A stretch of DNA of 64,000 nucleotides from JANQEU01 sp965242805 (GCA_965242805.1 CBDETD010000002.1:682001-746000); one strand, 5' to 3'. Shown: positions 33,800 through 42,652, counted from the stretch's first letter. Program-made: numbers and translations. Notes: generated by a model not told the origin, from the sequence alone.

Positions 33800-34542
33800 T
33801 GGCGAAGGATCGATTCTCATCTCATGCACAGGAGTATTCAAGGTTTCGCCCTGATTATCCTAAAAATCTCTACGAATCAGTCTTAGATCAATGCAATCAT
33901 TTTGATCGGGCCTGGGATTGTGGAACAGGAAATGGTCAGGTCGCCTTTGTACTTTCAAAATATTTTAAGAAGGTGGAAGCCACGGATATAAGCAAAGAAC
34001 AGATCAAGTATGCAAAGGATTCGAAGAACATCAAATACTCAGTACGTCAGGCAGAAAATACACTTTTCACAGATTCACAATTTGATCTGATCACTGTAGC
34101 TCAGGCAATCCACTGGTTTGACCTGGACAGTTTTTATTCCGAAGTGGACCGAGTACTGCGAAAAGATGGAATATTTGCCGTTTGGGGTTACGGATTGATT
34201 GAATTTGAAAATTCGGAACTGAATAGATTGGTCCAATGGTTTTACAAAGACGTCACCGGTCCCTACTGGGACAAAGAGAGAGTAAAGGTTCACAATCACT
34301 ATAAAGACATTGAATTCCCCTACCCAATTCTTCCCAGCAATAATTTCAGAATTGATGTGGAATACAGTATTGAGGACTTATTGAACTTCCTGTCGACTTG
34401 GTCCAGTGTTAAGAATTATAAAGAACAAACCGGAAGTGATCCGATTGCGCTTCTTCAAGACCAGTTGGCTCGCTTTTCTTATGAAAGGCAGCGATTCAAG
34501 GGCAATTTTCCCGGATTCCTCTATGTAATGAGGAAACAATGA
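33799..34542 (+). CDS. Class I SAM-dependent methyltransferase
   Basis: 247 residues. N-terminal Rossmann fold with motif I as AWDCGTGNGQVAFVL, an acidic second-strand end (VEATDIS), and FDLITVAQAIHWFDLDSF, a pattern typical of the Methyltransf_11/25 group related to the yeast Crg1/Tmt1 type. The ATG shares a base with the DUF763 stop (TAATG), so the two are coupled and probably both controlled by operator C. The substrate is unknown; a small-molecule acceptor is more usual for this subgroup than DNA. Confidence 0.93.
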   Translation: MAKDRFSSHAQEYSRFRPDYPKNLYESVLDQCNHFDRAWDCGTGNGQVAFVLSKYFKKVEATDISKEQIKYAKDSKNIKYSVRQAENTLFTDSQFDLITVAQAIHWFDLDSFYSEVDRVLRKDGIFAVWGYGLIEFENSELNRLVQWFYKDVTGPYWDKERVKVHNHYKDIEFPYPILPSNNFRIDVEYSIEDLLNFLSTWSSVKNYKEQTGSDPIALLQDQLARFSYERQRFKGNFPGFLYVMRKQ

Positions 34543-34553
34543 ATCCAACGCAC

Positions 34554-35405
34554 TTAAATCCCAATCTTAAATTTTATAGTTGGTGGCATTAGGTTGTAAT
34601 CATCCAAGATTAATTCGGGAATAGGATTGTGATGAAGATCTAGATATTTTAGTTTGGGTAAGTCCTCAACTCCATGAGGGATCAAACGTAATTTATTTCC
34701 ATTCAAATACAGGTATTCGAGGTTTTCTAAATCTCTGATCTTCTCAGGTAGTGAATCCAAACCGTCATTTTCCAAATGCAATTCTACTAAGCTTTCCATT
34801 TGACTCAGGGTCGGCACACTTGCTTCCAAATCAAACAGAGGATCATTATTAATAAAAAGTATTCTCAACTCATTCAACTTTCCGAAATAGTCAGGAAGAA
34901 TCCTGATCGGATTATTCGAAATATCCAGAACTTCCAGATGAGAAATTGAATTAATTGAATTTGGTAATTGGGATATATTGTTTCCATGCACGTCCAATAC
35001 GCGTAAGTTCTTCAAATTCGCCAAAATCGGCATTACTTGATCAATATCTAATCCCTCCAATTCTCCTAAATGAATACTGCGAAGGCCATCAAGTTGTTCC
35101 ATTTGTGAAGGGAGCCTTTCAATATTATTTCCTGTAAGGTCAAGTAATTTCAAACGCCGTAATTGGTTAATGGAGCCAGGTAACTCCCTTATATAGTTAT
35201 TCGACAGGTCCAGGTATTCCAGGTTGCGAAATTTGAGCAAATCAAGTGGAAACTCACCAAGTTGCTGAGCACTTAAATCAATTCGTTTGATCGAATCAGG
35301 ATCAACCGATGAAGTTTTTAATTCCTGGTAATCCAGTAAGCGATATTGACCCTCGGATTGGAAGACAACAATTATTAAAAGGATAGAAATGTATATGACT
35401 TTCAT
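34554..35405 (-). CDS. Secreted leucine-rich-repeat protein
   Basis: 283 residues. Signal peptide about 1-19 (ends SEGQ), then at least eight LRRs of 22-24 residues with the consensus LxxLxxLxLxxNxIxxLP, for example LEYLDLSNNYIRELPGSI and LKLLDLTGNNIERLPSQM. Such proteins mediate protein contacts at the cell surface or in the periplasm. It is preceded on the same strand by a terminator, so it has its own promoter. Its stop is 11 bases from the convergent methyltransferase stop. Confidence 0.88.
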   Translation of the reverse strand: MKVIYISILLIIVVFQSEGQYRLLDYQELKTSSVDPDSIKRIDLSAQQLGEFPLDLLKFRNLEYLDLSNNYIRELPGSINQLRRLKLLDLTGNNIERLPSQMEQLDGLRSIHLGELEGLDIDQVMPILANLKNLRVLDVHGNNISQLPNSINSISHLEVLDISNNPIRILPDYFGKLNELRILFINNDPLFDLEASVPTLSQMESLVELHLENDGLDSLPEKIRDLENLEYLYLNGNKLRLIPHGVEDLPKLKYLDLHHNPIPELILDDYNLMPPTIKFKIGI

Positions 35406-35423
35406 TTTGTATTTGTTTGATGA

Positions 35424-35475
35424 TAAAAAATCCCCGGGCTTCTATGAGAATTTTGTCCTCAAGATCCCCGGGGAT
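35424..35475 (-). terminator. Rho-independent terminator after the SPFH operon
   Basis: On the minus strand a 9-bp GC-rich stem (ATCCCCGGG ... CCCGGGGAT) with a 28-base loop, itself able to form a small inner stem (TGAG/CTCA), is followed by TTTTTTA. One arm lies in a perfect 14-base palindrome (35463-35476). It separates the small gene at 35492 from the LRR gene. Confidence 0.75.
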
Positions 35476-35491
35476 CTCTAAAAAACAGGAG

Positions 35492-35695
35492 TCAGAAGTC
35501 CCCTCGGTATTCCTCGGCTCCTTCCACTTTAATCACCCCGTGGAAAGTCTGATCCTTCAACCACCTTACCAACTCCCCTTTCTCCTCGTTTTTTAGATAA
35601 CTCAAACATTTATTGTATTCCTTGTTCAATAATTCAGGATCAAAACTTAAACGTTCCAACAACTGCTTTGAAAATTCTAAAAAACTTCTATCCAT
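35492..35695 (-). CDS. Small 67-residue hypothetical protein
   Basis: No family recognised. It is predicted helical and charged (FSKQLLERLSFDPELLNKEYNK; EEKGELVRWLKDQ), with a Gly/Glu C-terminus and no signal peptide. It begins 8 bases after the SPFH stop and is followed by a clear terminator, which supports a real second gene in that operon. Confidence 0.7.
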   Translation of the reverse strand: MDRSFLEFSKQLLERLSFDPELLNKEYNKCLSYLKNEEKGELVRWLKDQTFHGVIKVEGAEEYRGDF

Positions 35696-35703
35696 TCTTT
35701 AGA

Positions 35704-36483
35704 TCAATTGCCCGTAACCTCGTTCATTAGAAGAGGAGAATTCGATCCTGTAATTATCACCTTGGAATTAGGAGATGTAGATAGGTCCTTAAATGCTTCG
35801 ATAGTTTGCCATTGTAGAATCTCCTCACTTAATCCTTCAGCAAGAACTTGCTGCGCATCCCGGGTACCTTCCGCTTCCACGAGTTTTCTTTGTGCTTCCA
35901 GTCTTTCCCTTTGCAGGAGGAATTCCATTCTTTGAGCGTCCTGTTCCGCTTCCAGTTTCTCTTCAACAGCCCTTGCCAGGCCGGGAGGCAATTGTATGGT
36001 CTTCAGTAATACTGCCTCAATTTCAAAACCTCTGTCACCGATCAGATCGGACATCTGCTTAGTTATCTCTCGTTCTATAGTCGCGCGTTGAGCGGTGTGC
36101 ATGTCCTTTGCATAAAACCGTGAACATACATCGGCCGATGCGGATCTAAATACACTTTTAATGATCACGTTTTCATAATTCGGACCAATTCCTTCCAAAA
36201 TTTCAGGGGCCATGTCAGGCTTAATTCTGTAAAGAATTGATATTGCAGCCCCAACATTTAATCCCTCTTTTGAAGGTAAATTTGAAGTGATCTCAATGTT
36301 CATGGTCCGGATCGGCATCTTAATGACTCTTGTCGTTAAGGGATTAAAGCCAACAGCTCCGGGCCCTACCGTATTTTCTCCAAGCTTTCCGAGTTTCCTT
36401 TTAACTCCAACTTCACCTTGTCTGACTACAGTACATGAAGACAGCACAAATAGTACCGCAAAATATATTAATACATTTCTCAT
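35704..36483 (-). CDS. SPFH/prohibitin-domain lipoprotein
   Basis: 259 residues from the ATG at 36481-36483, giving a clean lipoprotein signal (MRNVLIYFAVLFVLSSC, Cys 17); another ATG four codons upstream is possible. The SPFH domain (about 20-200) reads VRQGEVGVKRKLGKLG, then IRTMNIEITSNLPSKEGLNV, then IKSVFRSASADVCSRFYAKD, with a coiled-coil flotillin-like tail (VEEKLEAEQDAQRMEFLLQRERLEAQRK region). Prohibitin-like proteins oligomerise at membranes and modulate proteases. The lipid anchor in place of an N-terminal membrane helix suggests a location outside the cytoplasm. An inverted repeat lies upstream at 36503-36566. Confidence 0.9.
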   Translation of the reverse strand: MRNVLIYFAVLFVLSSCTVVRQGEVGVKRKLGKLGENTVGPGAVGFNPLTTRVIKMPIRTMNIEITSNLPSKEGLNVGAAISILYRIKPDMAPEILEGIGPNYENVIIKSVFRSASADVCSRFYAKDMHTAQRATIEREITKQMSDLIGDRGFEIEAVLLKTIQLPPGLARAVEEKLEAEQDAQRMEFLLQRERLEAQRKLVEAEGTRDAQQVLAEGLSEEILQWQTIEAFKDLSTSPNSKVIITGSNSPLLMNEVTGN

Positions 36484-36502
36484 AACGAAAATCATTTAAT
36501 TG

Positions 36503-36566
36503 AATAATAGTAATAATAACCGTTTAGTATTGTTATACTTCATCATAAAGAAGTATTACTATTATT
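36503..36566. repeat. Long inverted repeat upstream of the SPFH gene
   Basis: Perfect 13-bp arms AATAATAGTAATA (36503-36515) and TATTACTATTATT (36554-36566) with a 38-base spacer, just upstream of the SPFH start. The right arm contains AGTATTACTAT, close to AGTGTTACTAT at 39156-39166 upstream of the TPR/ECF-sigma unit. Confidence 0.5.
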
Positions 36567-36640
36567 ATAACGAATTAGTTGGATATTAGTTCCGCTTAAA
36601 GTGTTGATTTTCAATAATTTGCTATCCTTTTTAGAAGCAA

Positions 36641-36680
36641 AAGGGTCTGCAATATAATAGATATCAACTGACAGGCCCTT
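36641..36680 (-). terminator. Possible terminator after icd
   Basis: On the minus strand a 9-bp stem with one G-U pair (AAGGGCCTG ... CAGACCCTT) and a 22-base loop is followed by TTTGCTTC. It is 31 bases past the icd stop. The loop is long and the T-run short. Confidence 0.35.
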
Positions 36681-36710
36681 GCCACCAAACAACCAAACTC
36701 AAAAACTTAA

Positions 36711-38225
36711 TTATTCTCCCTGTCCTAGTGAGAAACCTCTCGTTCCGTCGAAGGAGTAGAGATTTTCAGTCTTTATCACATCAAATCCAAGTTCATTCAG
36801 GCGAGATAAGAGTGCAATTATTTGTTCCTGATCAATGTCTTTGTAGACAGGTTCATTTTTATTTATGTTAGCATCCATTGAAACAAACCTACATCTCCAA
36901 TGGTCCGTGCAGAATGTTTCAGGCATCCCGTCAGGATAGACCTTTACACCTCGGTTTGTAATCATTTTCAGTTTTAGATTAAAAACCTTGACCTCTATCA
37001 GTTTATCTCCCAGTTCATTGGCATCATCTCCAGACCAGTCAAGGAACATATCGACACCCACCAGGGATTTCTTCCTGCTCTTTCTCTGATAATTCGGAAT
37101 TTCAATTGTTCCGGTCCCCATTGCCATTTTGCTTTCAGGTAGGACGTTAGGTTTCTGGCCAAGTCTGGCTATCAAATGATTTACAAAGTCATTTGTAGTA
37201 ACCTTTTGGGTACTGCTATTCTCATCGAACACGTCTGTAGTATGTATTCCGTCCTCAATAGTTTTTAACCACGCATTTTTGATCTTATCTCCTATCTCTG
37301 ACTGTCCAATATGAGCAAGCATCATGACCGCAGCATTTAAAAGACCTGATGGATTTGCAATCCCTAATCCTGCAATATCCGGAGCTGATCCATGTATTGC
37401 TTCAAACATGGCTACCTCAGTCCCAATATTGGAAGAACCCGCCATGCCGACAGAGCCTGCGATCTCAGCAACGACATCGGAAACAATATCTCCGTACAAA
37501 TTTGACGTGACTACTACGTCGTAATTTGTAGGTTTATCAGCAAGCCGCGCCGTGCCAATATCAATTATCTGAACTTCTTTTTCTATTTGGGGGTATTCTT
37601 CTCCTATCTCCGTAAAGACTTGATGGAAAAGACCATCTGTATGCTTCATTATGTTGTCCTTCACCATGCAGGTTATCTTCTTACGTCCGTATGCTTTGGC
37701 ATATTCGAAGGCATAACGAACAATTCTTTCACAACCCGGTCTTGTGATCAATTTAAGACATTGAACCACGTCTGTCGTTTGTTGGTGTTCTATTCCTGCA
37801 TATAGATCTTCCTCATTTTCCCTAATGATAACAACATCCATGTTGGGATGATTAGTTTTGACATATGGATGCATAGAAATCACTGGGCGAACATTCGCAA
37901 ATAGCCCTAATGATTTTCGCATAGTTACATTAAGGCTTTTATATCCTTTCCCCTGGGGTGTAGTTATCGGTGCTTTCAATAATACTTTATTTTCTCGGAT
38001 CCTTTTCCAGGCGTCTAATGAAATACCCGATGTATCACCAGATAAGTAGACAGATTCTCCGACATCAATAAACTCCGGTTCTATCATTGCACCAGCCGCT
38101 TTTAACACCCGAAGCGTGGCATTCATTATTTCGGGGCCTATTCCGTCACCGGCTGCAACTGCAATTTTGGTAAGCTGGCCTTTAGCTTTTCCCTCAACAA
38201 TTGGTTTTAGCGATAAATCATTCAT
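36711..38225 (-). CDS. icd: NADP-type isocitrate dehydrogenase, long form
   Basis: 504 residues. The decarboxylating dehydrogenase core includes AVAAGDGIGPEIM, ITTPQGKGYKSLNVTMRKSLGLFANVRPV (with the substrate-binding Ser and Arg residues), VIIRENEEDLYAGIEH, the catalytic Lys in MVKDNIMKHTDG, VTSNLYGDIVSDV and AIHGSAPDIAG. A C-terminal extension of about 150 residues (from RKSRKKSLVG) is the extra domain of long isocitrate dehydrogenases such as that of Thermus. It converts isocitrate to 2-oxoglutarate in the TCA cycle. It begins 35 bases after the ECF sigma stop, so it may share that transcript. Confidence 0.95.
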   Translation of the reverse strand: MNDLSLKPIVEGKAKGQLTKIAVAAGDGIGPEIMNATLRVLKAAGAMIEPEFIDVGESVYLSGDTSGISLDAWKRIRENKVLLKAPITTPQGKGYKSLNVTMRKSLGLFANVRPVISMHPYVKTNHPNMDVVIIRENEEDLYAGIEHQQTTDVVQCLKLITRPGCERIVRYAFEYAKAYGRKKITCMVKDNIMKHTDGLFHQVFTEIGEEYPQIEKEVQIIDIGTARLADKPTNYDVVVTSNLYGDIVSDVVAEIAGSVGMAGSSNIGTEVAMFEAIHGSAPDIAGLGIANPSGLLNAAVMMLAHIGQSEIGDKIKNAWLKTIEDGIHTTDVFDENSSTQKVTTNDFVNHLIARLGQKPNVLPESKMAMGTGTIEIPNYQRKSRKKSLVGVDMFLDWSGDDANELGDKLIEVKVFNLKLKMITNRGVKVYPDGMPETFCTDHWRCRFVSMDANINKNEPVYKDIDQEQIIALLSRLNELGFDVIKTENLYSFDGTRGFSLGQGE

Positions 38226-38260
38226 TTTATGTTGTTTAATTAATTGTTTTCGATTGGTAT

Positions 38261-38788
38261 CTAGACATAAGCCAAACGTTTCCTCAAAATCCCCCTCTCT
38301 CGAAAAACCCTGCTTTTTACCGTTCCAATAGGAATACGATTCATTTCAGAGATCTCTTTATAGTTGTAACCTCTTTCGAATTGCTTGAATATCTCAGACA
38401 TCAATGATCCTGACCTTTCGACCTCCCTTCGGACATCATTTACAAGTAATCCATCATAACCTTCATTAGCGCTGGTCTTTACATTTGGTGCATGATCAGT
38501 TTCACCTTCTTGAATTGGATTCTCATAACGGAATTTTCTTCGGCTATCAAGGAAAATGTTCCTCATGATCGTACGAACCCATGCCGGCAGATTAGTACCG
38601 GATCTGAATCTTCTTTGGTATTTAAATGCTCGATATAAGGTATCCTGTAAAAGGTCTTCGGAGTCCATGATATTTCCCGTCAACCTTAAGGCATAAGCTT
38701 TAAGCATTGGTTGTTGTCCTATTAACTCTTCCTGAAAGATCACAGGACATTCATAACCTTCACGATCGGTTTGTTTTGTATTCTTCAT
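38261..38788 (-). CDS. ECF RNA polymerase sigma factor
   Basis: 175 residues with sigma-2 (about 25-90, YALRLTGNIMDSEDLLQDTLYRAFKY) and sigma-4 (about 120-172, ISEMNRIPIGTVKSRVFRERGILRKRL). No anti-sigma gene is adjacent. The upstream neighbour is a small TPR protein with a signal peptide and the downstream neighbour is icd. Sigma factors of this RpoE-like type in Bacteroidota sometimes lack a FecR partner and may be controlled by expression alone. Confidence 0.93.
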   Translation of the reverse strand: MKNTKQTDREGYECPVIFQEELIGQQPMLKAYALRLTGNIMDSEDLLQDTLYRAFKYQRRFRSGTNLPAWVRTIMRNIFLDSRRKFRYENPIQEGETDHAPNVKTSANEGYDGLLVNDVRREVERSGSLMSEIFKQFERGYNYKEISEMNRIPIGTVKSRVFRERGILRKRLAYV

Positions 38789-38800
38789 GCTATTGAGTCA

Positions 38801-39139
38801 TTAATTGACAACTTTTACCTTATGTGATCTTTCATAGGATGCATTCTCAATTTTGTTCTTGACATACTGAGGATCTATCTGCATTGCCTTTCCATAATCC
38901 TCCGCAGATTTCATTATCCTACCAGAAAGCAAGTAAGCTTTTGCTCTCATTAAATAGAGAGACACATTTTTCGGGTTTTCCTCAATTGCCAGTGTAAACA
39001 TGGTTATGGCCACATCAAACTCTTGATTCATCAATGCTTTTTCACCTGATCTAACCAAAGTCAAGGTTCTGTCCGTAGAAACATACGAAGATAGACTTAC
39101 AAGAAGGAATAAAAGTAATACATTTTTTATAGATATCAT
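38801..39139 (-). CDS. Small TPR protein, exported
   Basis: 112 residues with a signal peptide (MISIKNVLLLFLLVSLSSYVS) and about two TPR units (GEKALMNQEFDVAITMFTLA; LMRAKAYLLSGRIMKSAEDY). Its stop is 12 bases before the sigma factor start, so they form one operon. TPR partners can carry a protein-binding signal; a link to sigma control is inferred from position only. Confidence 0.82.
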   Translation of the reverse strand: MISIKNVLLLFLLVSLSSYVSTDRTLTLVRSGEKALMNQEFDVAITMFTLAIEENPKNVSLYLMRAKAYLLSGRIMKSAEDYGKAMQIDPQYVKNKIENASYERSHKVKVVN

Positions 39140-39155
39140 CGCATTTTATATTAAT

Positions 39156-39166
39156 AGTGTTACTAT
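39156..39166. promoter_or_regulatory. AGTGTTACTAT motif in the TPR/ECF-sigma leader
   Basis: Embedded in an AT-rich near-palindrome (TTAATAGTG...ACTATCATTAA) 17 bases upstream of the TPR start. The 11-mer differs by one base from AGTATTACTAT at 36552-36562 before the SPFH gene. It could be a target of the ECF sigma or another regulator. Confidence 0.3.
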
Positions 39167-39264
39167 CATTAACGACAGTTATGATATTTTGTTTTCGGAT
39201 TTTAATTATTTTGTATGAATCTTGTTATCGGATTTGATCTGAATCCTTTTAAATACTTTATGAA

Positions 39265-39819
39265 ATGATCAACGCTGATATCGAAAACCTTAAATATCCT
39301 GTCGGGAGACCCCAATTCCCCCATGATATTTCAAAAGAGGACTTAACCGGATGGATAGAAACACTTGAAAAATTTCCATTTGAAGTTTTCCAGATGACCA
39401 AGGATCTTACAGAAAAACAATTGTCATGGGCCTACAGGCCTGAAGGCTGGAGCATCCGCCAGTTGGTTCACCATGTAGTAGATAGTCACTTGAATTCCTA
39501 CATACGTTTCAAATGGTCATTGACAGAAGATACTCCCACCATCAAAGCTTATTTCGAAGATCGTTGGGCAAAGCTTCCGGACTCTAGGAGTGGGGCAATT
39601 GAAATGTCTCAGACATTCCTTGACGGTCTTCATGAAAGATGGGTATATCTTTTGAAGTCAATGTCTGATGAAGATTACAATAGATCCTTTACTCATCCCG
39701 AAACAGGAAAAAAAGTCTCATTGAAGCGTAACCTCGCCCTATATGACTGGCATTGCAGACATCACCTTGCGCATATTCAACTGGCCCTGGAGTTTGAAGG
39801 ACAATATATTCAGAGCTAG
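39265..39819 (+). CDS. BstA/YfiT-like (DinB-fold) metal-dependent enzyme
   Basis: 184 residues of the DinB/YfiT four-helix fold, not the DNA polymerase DinB. It has the start YPVGRPQFP typical of YfiT/BstA, and the three metal-binding histidines: the VHHVVDSH helix and the HCRHHLAHIQ segment near the C-terminus. Bacillus BstA transfers bacillithiol; in Bacteroidota the same family is annotated as a putative metal-dependent hydrolase or bacillithiol transferase. Its stop is 2 bases from the end of xylA on the other strand. Confidence 0.9.
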   Translation: MINADIENLKYPVGRPQFPHDISKEDLTGWIETLEKFPFEVFQMTKDLTEKQLSWAYRPEGWSIRQLVHHVVDSHLNSYIRFKWSLTEDTPTIKAYFEDRWAKLPDSRSGAIEMSQTFLDGLHERWVYLLKSMSDEDYNRSFTHPETGKKVSLKRNLALYDWHCRHHLAHIQLALEFEGQYIQS

Positions 39820-39821
39820 AA

Positions 39822-41156
39822 CTAGAGATAATGGTTAATAATATTTTCAATTAGCTCTTGGCGTCCACTGATTTGTTTAGGTTCTTCGGAGCTTTTTGCC
39901 AGTTCTCCCAAATCGTCTAATCCAAGAAGACCTTGTTCGAACGCTAGTCCTTTATCTGAATCAAATGTTTTATATCTCTCCTTTCTGATCTTTGAATAAT
40001 CCGAGGAGGACAAGATTTTATCAGCAACCATCAATGCACGCGCAAAAGCATCCATACCGCCGATGTGGGCATAAAACAGATCTTCAAGGTCAGTTGAATT
40101 TCTACGGGTTTTAGCATCAAAGTTTATTCCTCCACCTTGTAGTCCACCTGACTCAAGAAGCACCAGCATCACCTCTACTAATTCATAGACATTATTTGGA
40201 AACTGGTCAGTGTCCCATCCGTTCTGGTAATCACCGCGATTAGCGTCCATACTACCCAACAAACCTGCATTGGCAGCAATCTGCACATCGTGTTGCATTG
40301 TATGTTGAGCAAGCGTAGCATGATTGAATTCAAGATTCAACTTAAAATCGTCCATTAAGTCATACTCTCTCAAAAATCCGATCACTGTTGCCGCGTCAAA
40401 ATCATATTGGTGCTTTGATGGTTCCATTGGCTTAGGCTCAATAAAGAAGTTACCCTTAAAGCCATTTGAACGAGCATAGTCCCTTGCCATATGTAGAAAT
40501 CTTGCCATATGGTCCAGCTCTTTCTTTACGTTAGTATTCAAAAGGCTCATATAACCTTCACGACCTCCCCAAAACACATAGTTCTCACCACCAAGTTTAA
40601 TTGTAGCATCTAAAGCATTTTTAACCTGATTTCCTGCGTAAGCCACTACTCCAAAATCCGGATTGGTGGCTGCACCATTCATATACCTCGGATGCGAAAA
40701 CAAATTGGCCGTTCCCCATAAAAGTTTCACTCCGGATTCACTTTGTTTTTTACTTGCATAGTCGGTTATGAACTGAAGTCGATTTTCAGATTCCGAAATT
40801 GTATCACCTTCATCTATCAGGTCAAAGTCATGAAAACAATAATAAGGTGCTCCAACCTTTGTGATAAATTCAAATGCGGCGTCCATTTTATCCTTTGCTC
40901 TCTGATATGGATCATTGGAAGCCAACCAAGGAAAGTTTTTTGTTGGCAGGCCAAATGGATCTCCTCCGGTACCACAGAATGAATGCCAGTAAGCAATGGC
41001 AAACTTGAAATGTTCTTCCATGGTTTTTCCTGCCACTTTCTTCTTTGAATCATAATACTTAAAGGAAAGGTGCTTATCGGAGTCCGGTCCTTCGTATACT
41101 ATCTCAGGGATCCCTTGAAAATACTCATTGTCACCAATTACCAGTGATGTGCTCAT
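39822..41156 (-). CDS. xylA: Xylose isomerase
   Basis: 444 residues, class II length. Typical blocks: FCGTGGDPFG, YYCFHDFDLIDEGDT (catalytic His), YVFWGGREGYMSLLNT, FFIEPKPMEPSKHQYDFD (metal Glu), LNLEFNHATLAQH, GSMDANRGDYQNGWDTDQFP and GGINFDAKTRRNSTD. It converts D-xylose to D-xylulose with two divalent metals. It overlaps xylB by 4 bases, so the order of transcription is xylB-xylA. Confidence 0.98.
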   Translation of the reverse strand: MSTSLVIGDNEYFQGIPEIVYEGPDSDKHLSFKYYDSKKKVAGKTMEEHFKFAIAYWHSFCGTGGDPFGLPTKNFPWLASNDPYQRAKDKMDAAFEFITKVGAPYYCFHDFDLIDEGDTISESENRLQFITDYASKKQSESGVKLLWGTANLFSHPRYMNGAATNPDFGVVAYAGNQVKNALDATIKLGGENYVFWGGREGYMSLLNTNVKKELDHMARFLHMARDYARSNGFKGNFFIEPKPMEPSKHQYDFDAATVIGFLREYDLMDDFKLNLEFNHATLAQHTMQHDVQIAANAGLLGSMDANRGDYQNGWDTDQFPNNVYELVEVMLVLLESGGLQGGGINFDAKTRRNSTDLEDLFYAHIGGMDAFARALMVADKILSSSDYSKIRKERYKTFDSDKGLAFEQGLLGLDDLGELAKSSEEPKQISGRQELIENIINHYL

Positions 41157-42652
41157 ATCGTTGTTTTCTTTAAAATCTTTGCAAGATCACTTTTCCACCT
41201 GTCATAATGTTCACTAATTTGGTCTGGTCCATCTCCGGCAGTAAACTCACCGACAATTTTGGATCCTGCCATCGCTTCTTTGATTGAGTTTCGATGTCCT
41301 AATGTGAATCCAACCGCTTTAGCAGCTCCAACTGCTCCCGTAGTTTCAATCACCTCAATGCTTATATCGGATAACTTTGCCAATGTCCTGGAAAATACAC
41401 CAGACTGAAAAAGATTGTCATTTCCGACTTTCATACTATCAATGGATAGCCCTAATTCGGAAAGGATCTCAAGACCATAGGTAAAGGAAAAAGCAATCCC
41501 TTCCAATGTTGCCCGATAAAAATGTTCTTTATGGTGTCTGTTGAGATCGATATTCAATAGATGAGAACCCACAATCCTATTTTCAAACATTCGTTCTGCA
41601 CCATTCCCGAAAGGAATTACTGTCAATCCTTCCGATCCAGCATTCACTTCTGAAGCCATCCTCTCCATGTCCTGGTATGATATTTTATTGGACGCCATTT
41701 GCTTGTTGATCCAGGCATATTGAATACCCGTTCCATTTATGCAAAGCAATATTCCAATTCTTGGGTTGCTCTCCGAATGGTTAACATGGGCAAATGAGTT
41801 TACCCTTGACCTCACGTCAGAGGTAGGTAAATCAGCTACGCCATAGATAACACCCGATGTCCCTCCAGTGGCTGCTACTTCTCCGGGTTCCAAAACTCCC
41901 AGAGACACTGCATTATTTGGCTGATCGCCACCCCTATAGGCAACAGGTATTCCGATTGGTAACCTCAAAGTCTGGGCGGAAGATTTACTAAGATTACCTT
42001 GTAAGGAAAACGAATTCAAAACATTCGGGATCATCGATTCATTGATCCCAAACTCTTCATAAATGAAACTTGCAGGCTTTTGCTCAACGAAGTCCCATAG
42101 AATACCTTCGGACAATCCGGAAGGTGTGGTTATTATCTCACCGGTTAGTTTCATCCCGATATAATCCCCGGGCAGCATTATTTTATGGATCCTTTCGTAA
42201 CTAGCTGGTTCATTTTCTTTGACCCACTTCAGTTTGGATGCAGTGAAATTGCCTGGAGAGTTGAGTAACCGAGAATAACAGATGTCTTCCCCAATATTTC
42301 TTAATGCGGCATTTCCAGTTTCGACAGCTCGACTGTCACACCATATGATCGATGGACGAATCGGCAGCTGATCCTCGTCAACCAATACCAGTCCATGCAT
42401 TTGATAGGAAATACCAATTCCAACTACATTACTGGAGATTTCCTTCGGTTGATTTGTAAGTAGCTCTTCTGTTGCTGCTATCAAGTTAGTCCACCACATC
42501 TCAGGATCCTGTTCAGCCCATCCCGGACTTAAACTTGATATTTCCATTTCCACCTTTGGAAACTGACCTATTGAAATGCAATTATTGGTTTCACTATCTA
42601 CCAAAGCTGCTTTAATGGAAGAACTGCCTATATCGTAACCGAGGTAATACAA
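41153..42652 (-). CDS. xylB: Xylulokinase (TTG start)
   Basis: 499 residues of the FGGY kinase family. The start is a TTG at 42650-42652; it directly precedes YYLGYDIGSSSIKAALVD, the usual phosphate-1 motif, and no ATG is near. Other landmarks are SPGWAEQDPEMWW, SYQMHGLVLVD, WCDSRA, the catalytic Asp in AYRGGDQPNNAVSLG, and the FGGY-type nucleotide block TGGTSGVIYG. It phosphorylates D-xylulose for the pentose phosphate pathway. It lies 77 bases downstream of the oxidoreductase gene. Confidence 0.97.
   Translation of the reverse strand: MYYLGYDIGSSSIKAALVDSETNNCISIGQFPKVEMEISSLSPGWAEQDPEMWWTNLIAATEELLTNQPKEISSNVVGIGISYQMHGLVLVDEDQLPIRPSIIWCDSRAVETGNAALRNIGEDICYSRLLNSPGNFTASKLKWVKENEPASYERIHKIMLPGDYIGMKLTGEIITTPSGLSEGILWDFVEQKPASFIYEEFGINESMIPNVLNSFSLQGNLSKSSAQTLRLPIGIPVAYRGGDQPNNAVSLGVLEPGEVAATGGTSGVIYGVADLPTSDVRSRVNSFAHVNHSESNPRIGILLCINGTGIQYAWINKQMASNKISYQDMERMASEVNAGSEGLTVIPFGNGAERMFENRIVGSHLLNIDLNRHHKEHFYRATLEGIAFSFTYGLEILSELGLSIDSMKVGNDNLFQSGVFSRTLAKLSDISIEVIETTGAVGAAKAVGFTLGHRNSIKEAMAGSKIVGEFTAGDGPDQISEHYDRWKSDLAKILKKTTI

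Noticed and set aside
36525..36531. TAGTATT half-site upstream of the SPFH gene
   Set aside because: The sequence 7 bases away on either side does not match the partner arm AATACTA, so it is not counted with operators A to C.
39265..39819. DinB-fold protein considered as part of the DNA-damage regulon
   Set aside because: It belongs to the YfiT/BstA metalloenzyme family, which shares only a name with polymerase DinB, and it has no AATACTA-type operator.
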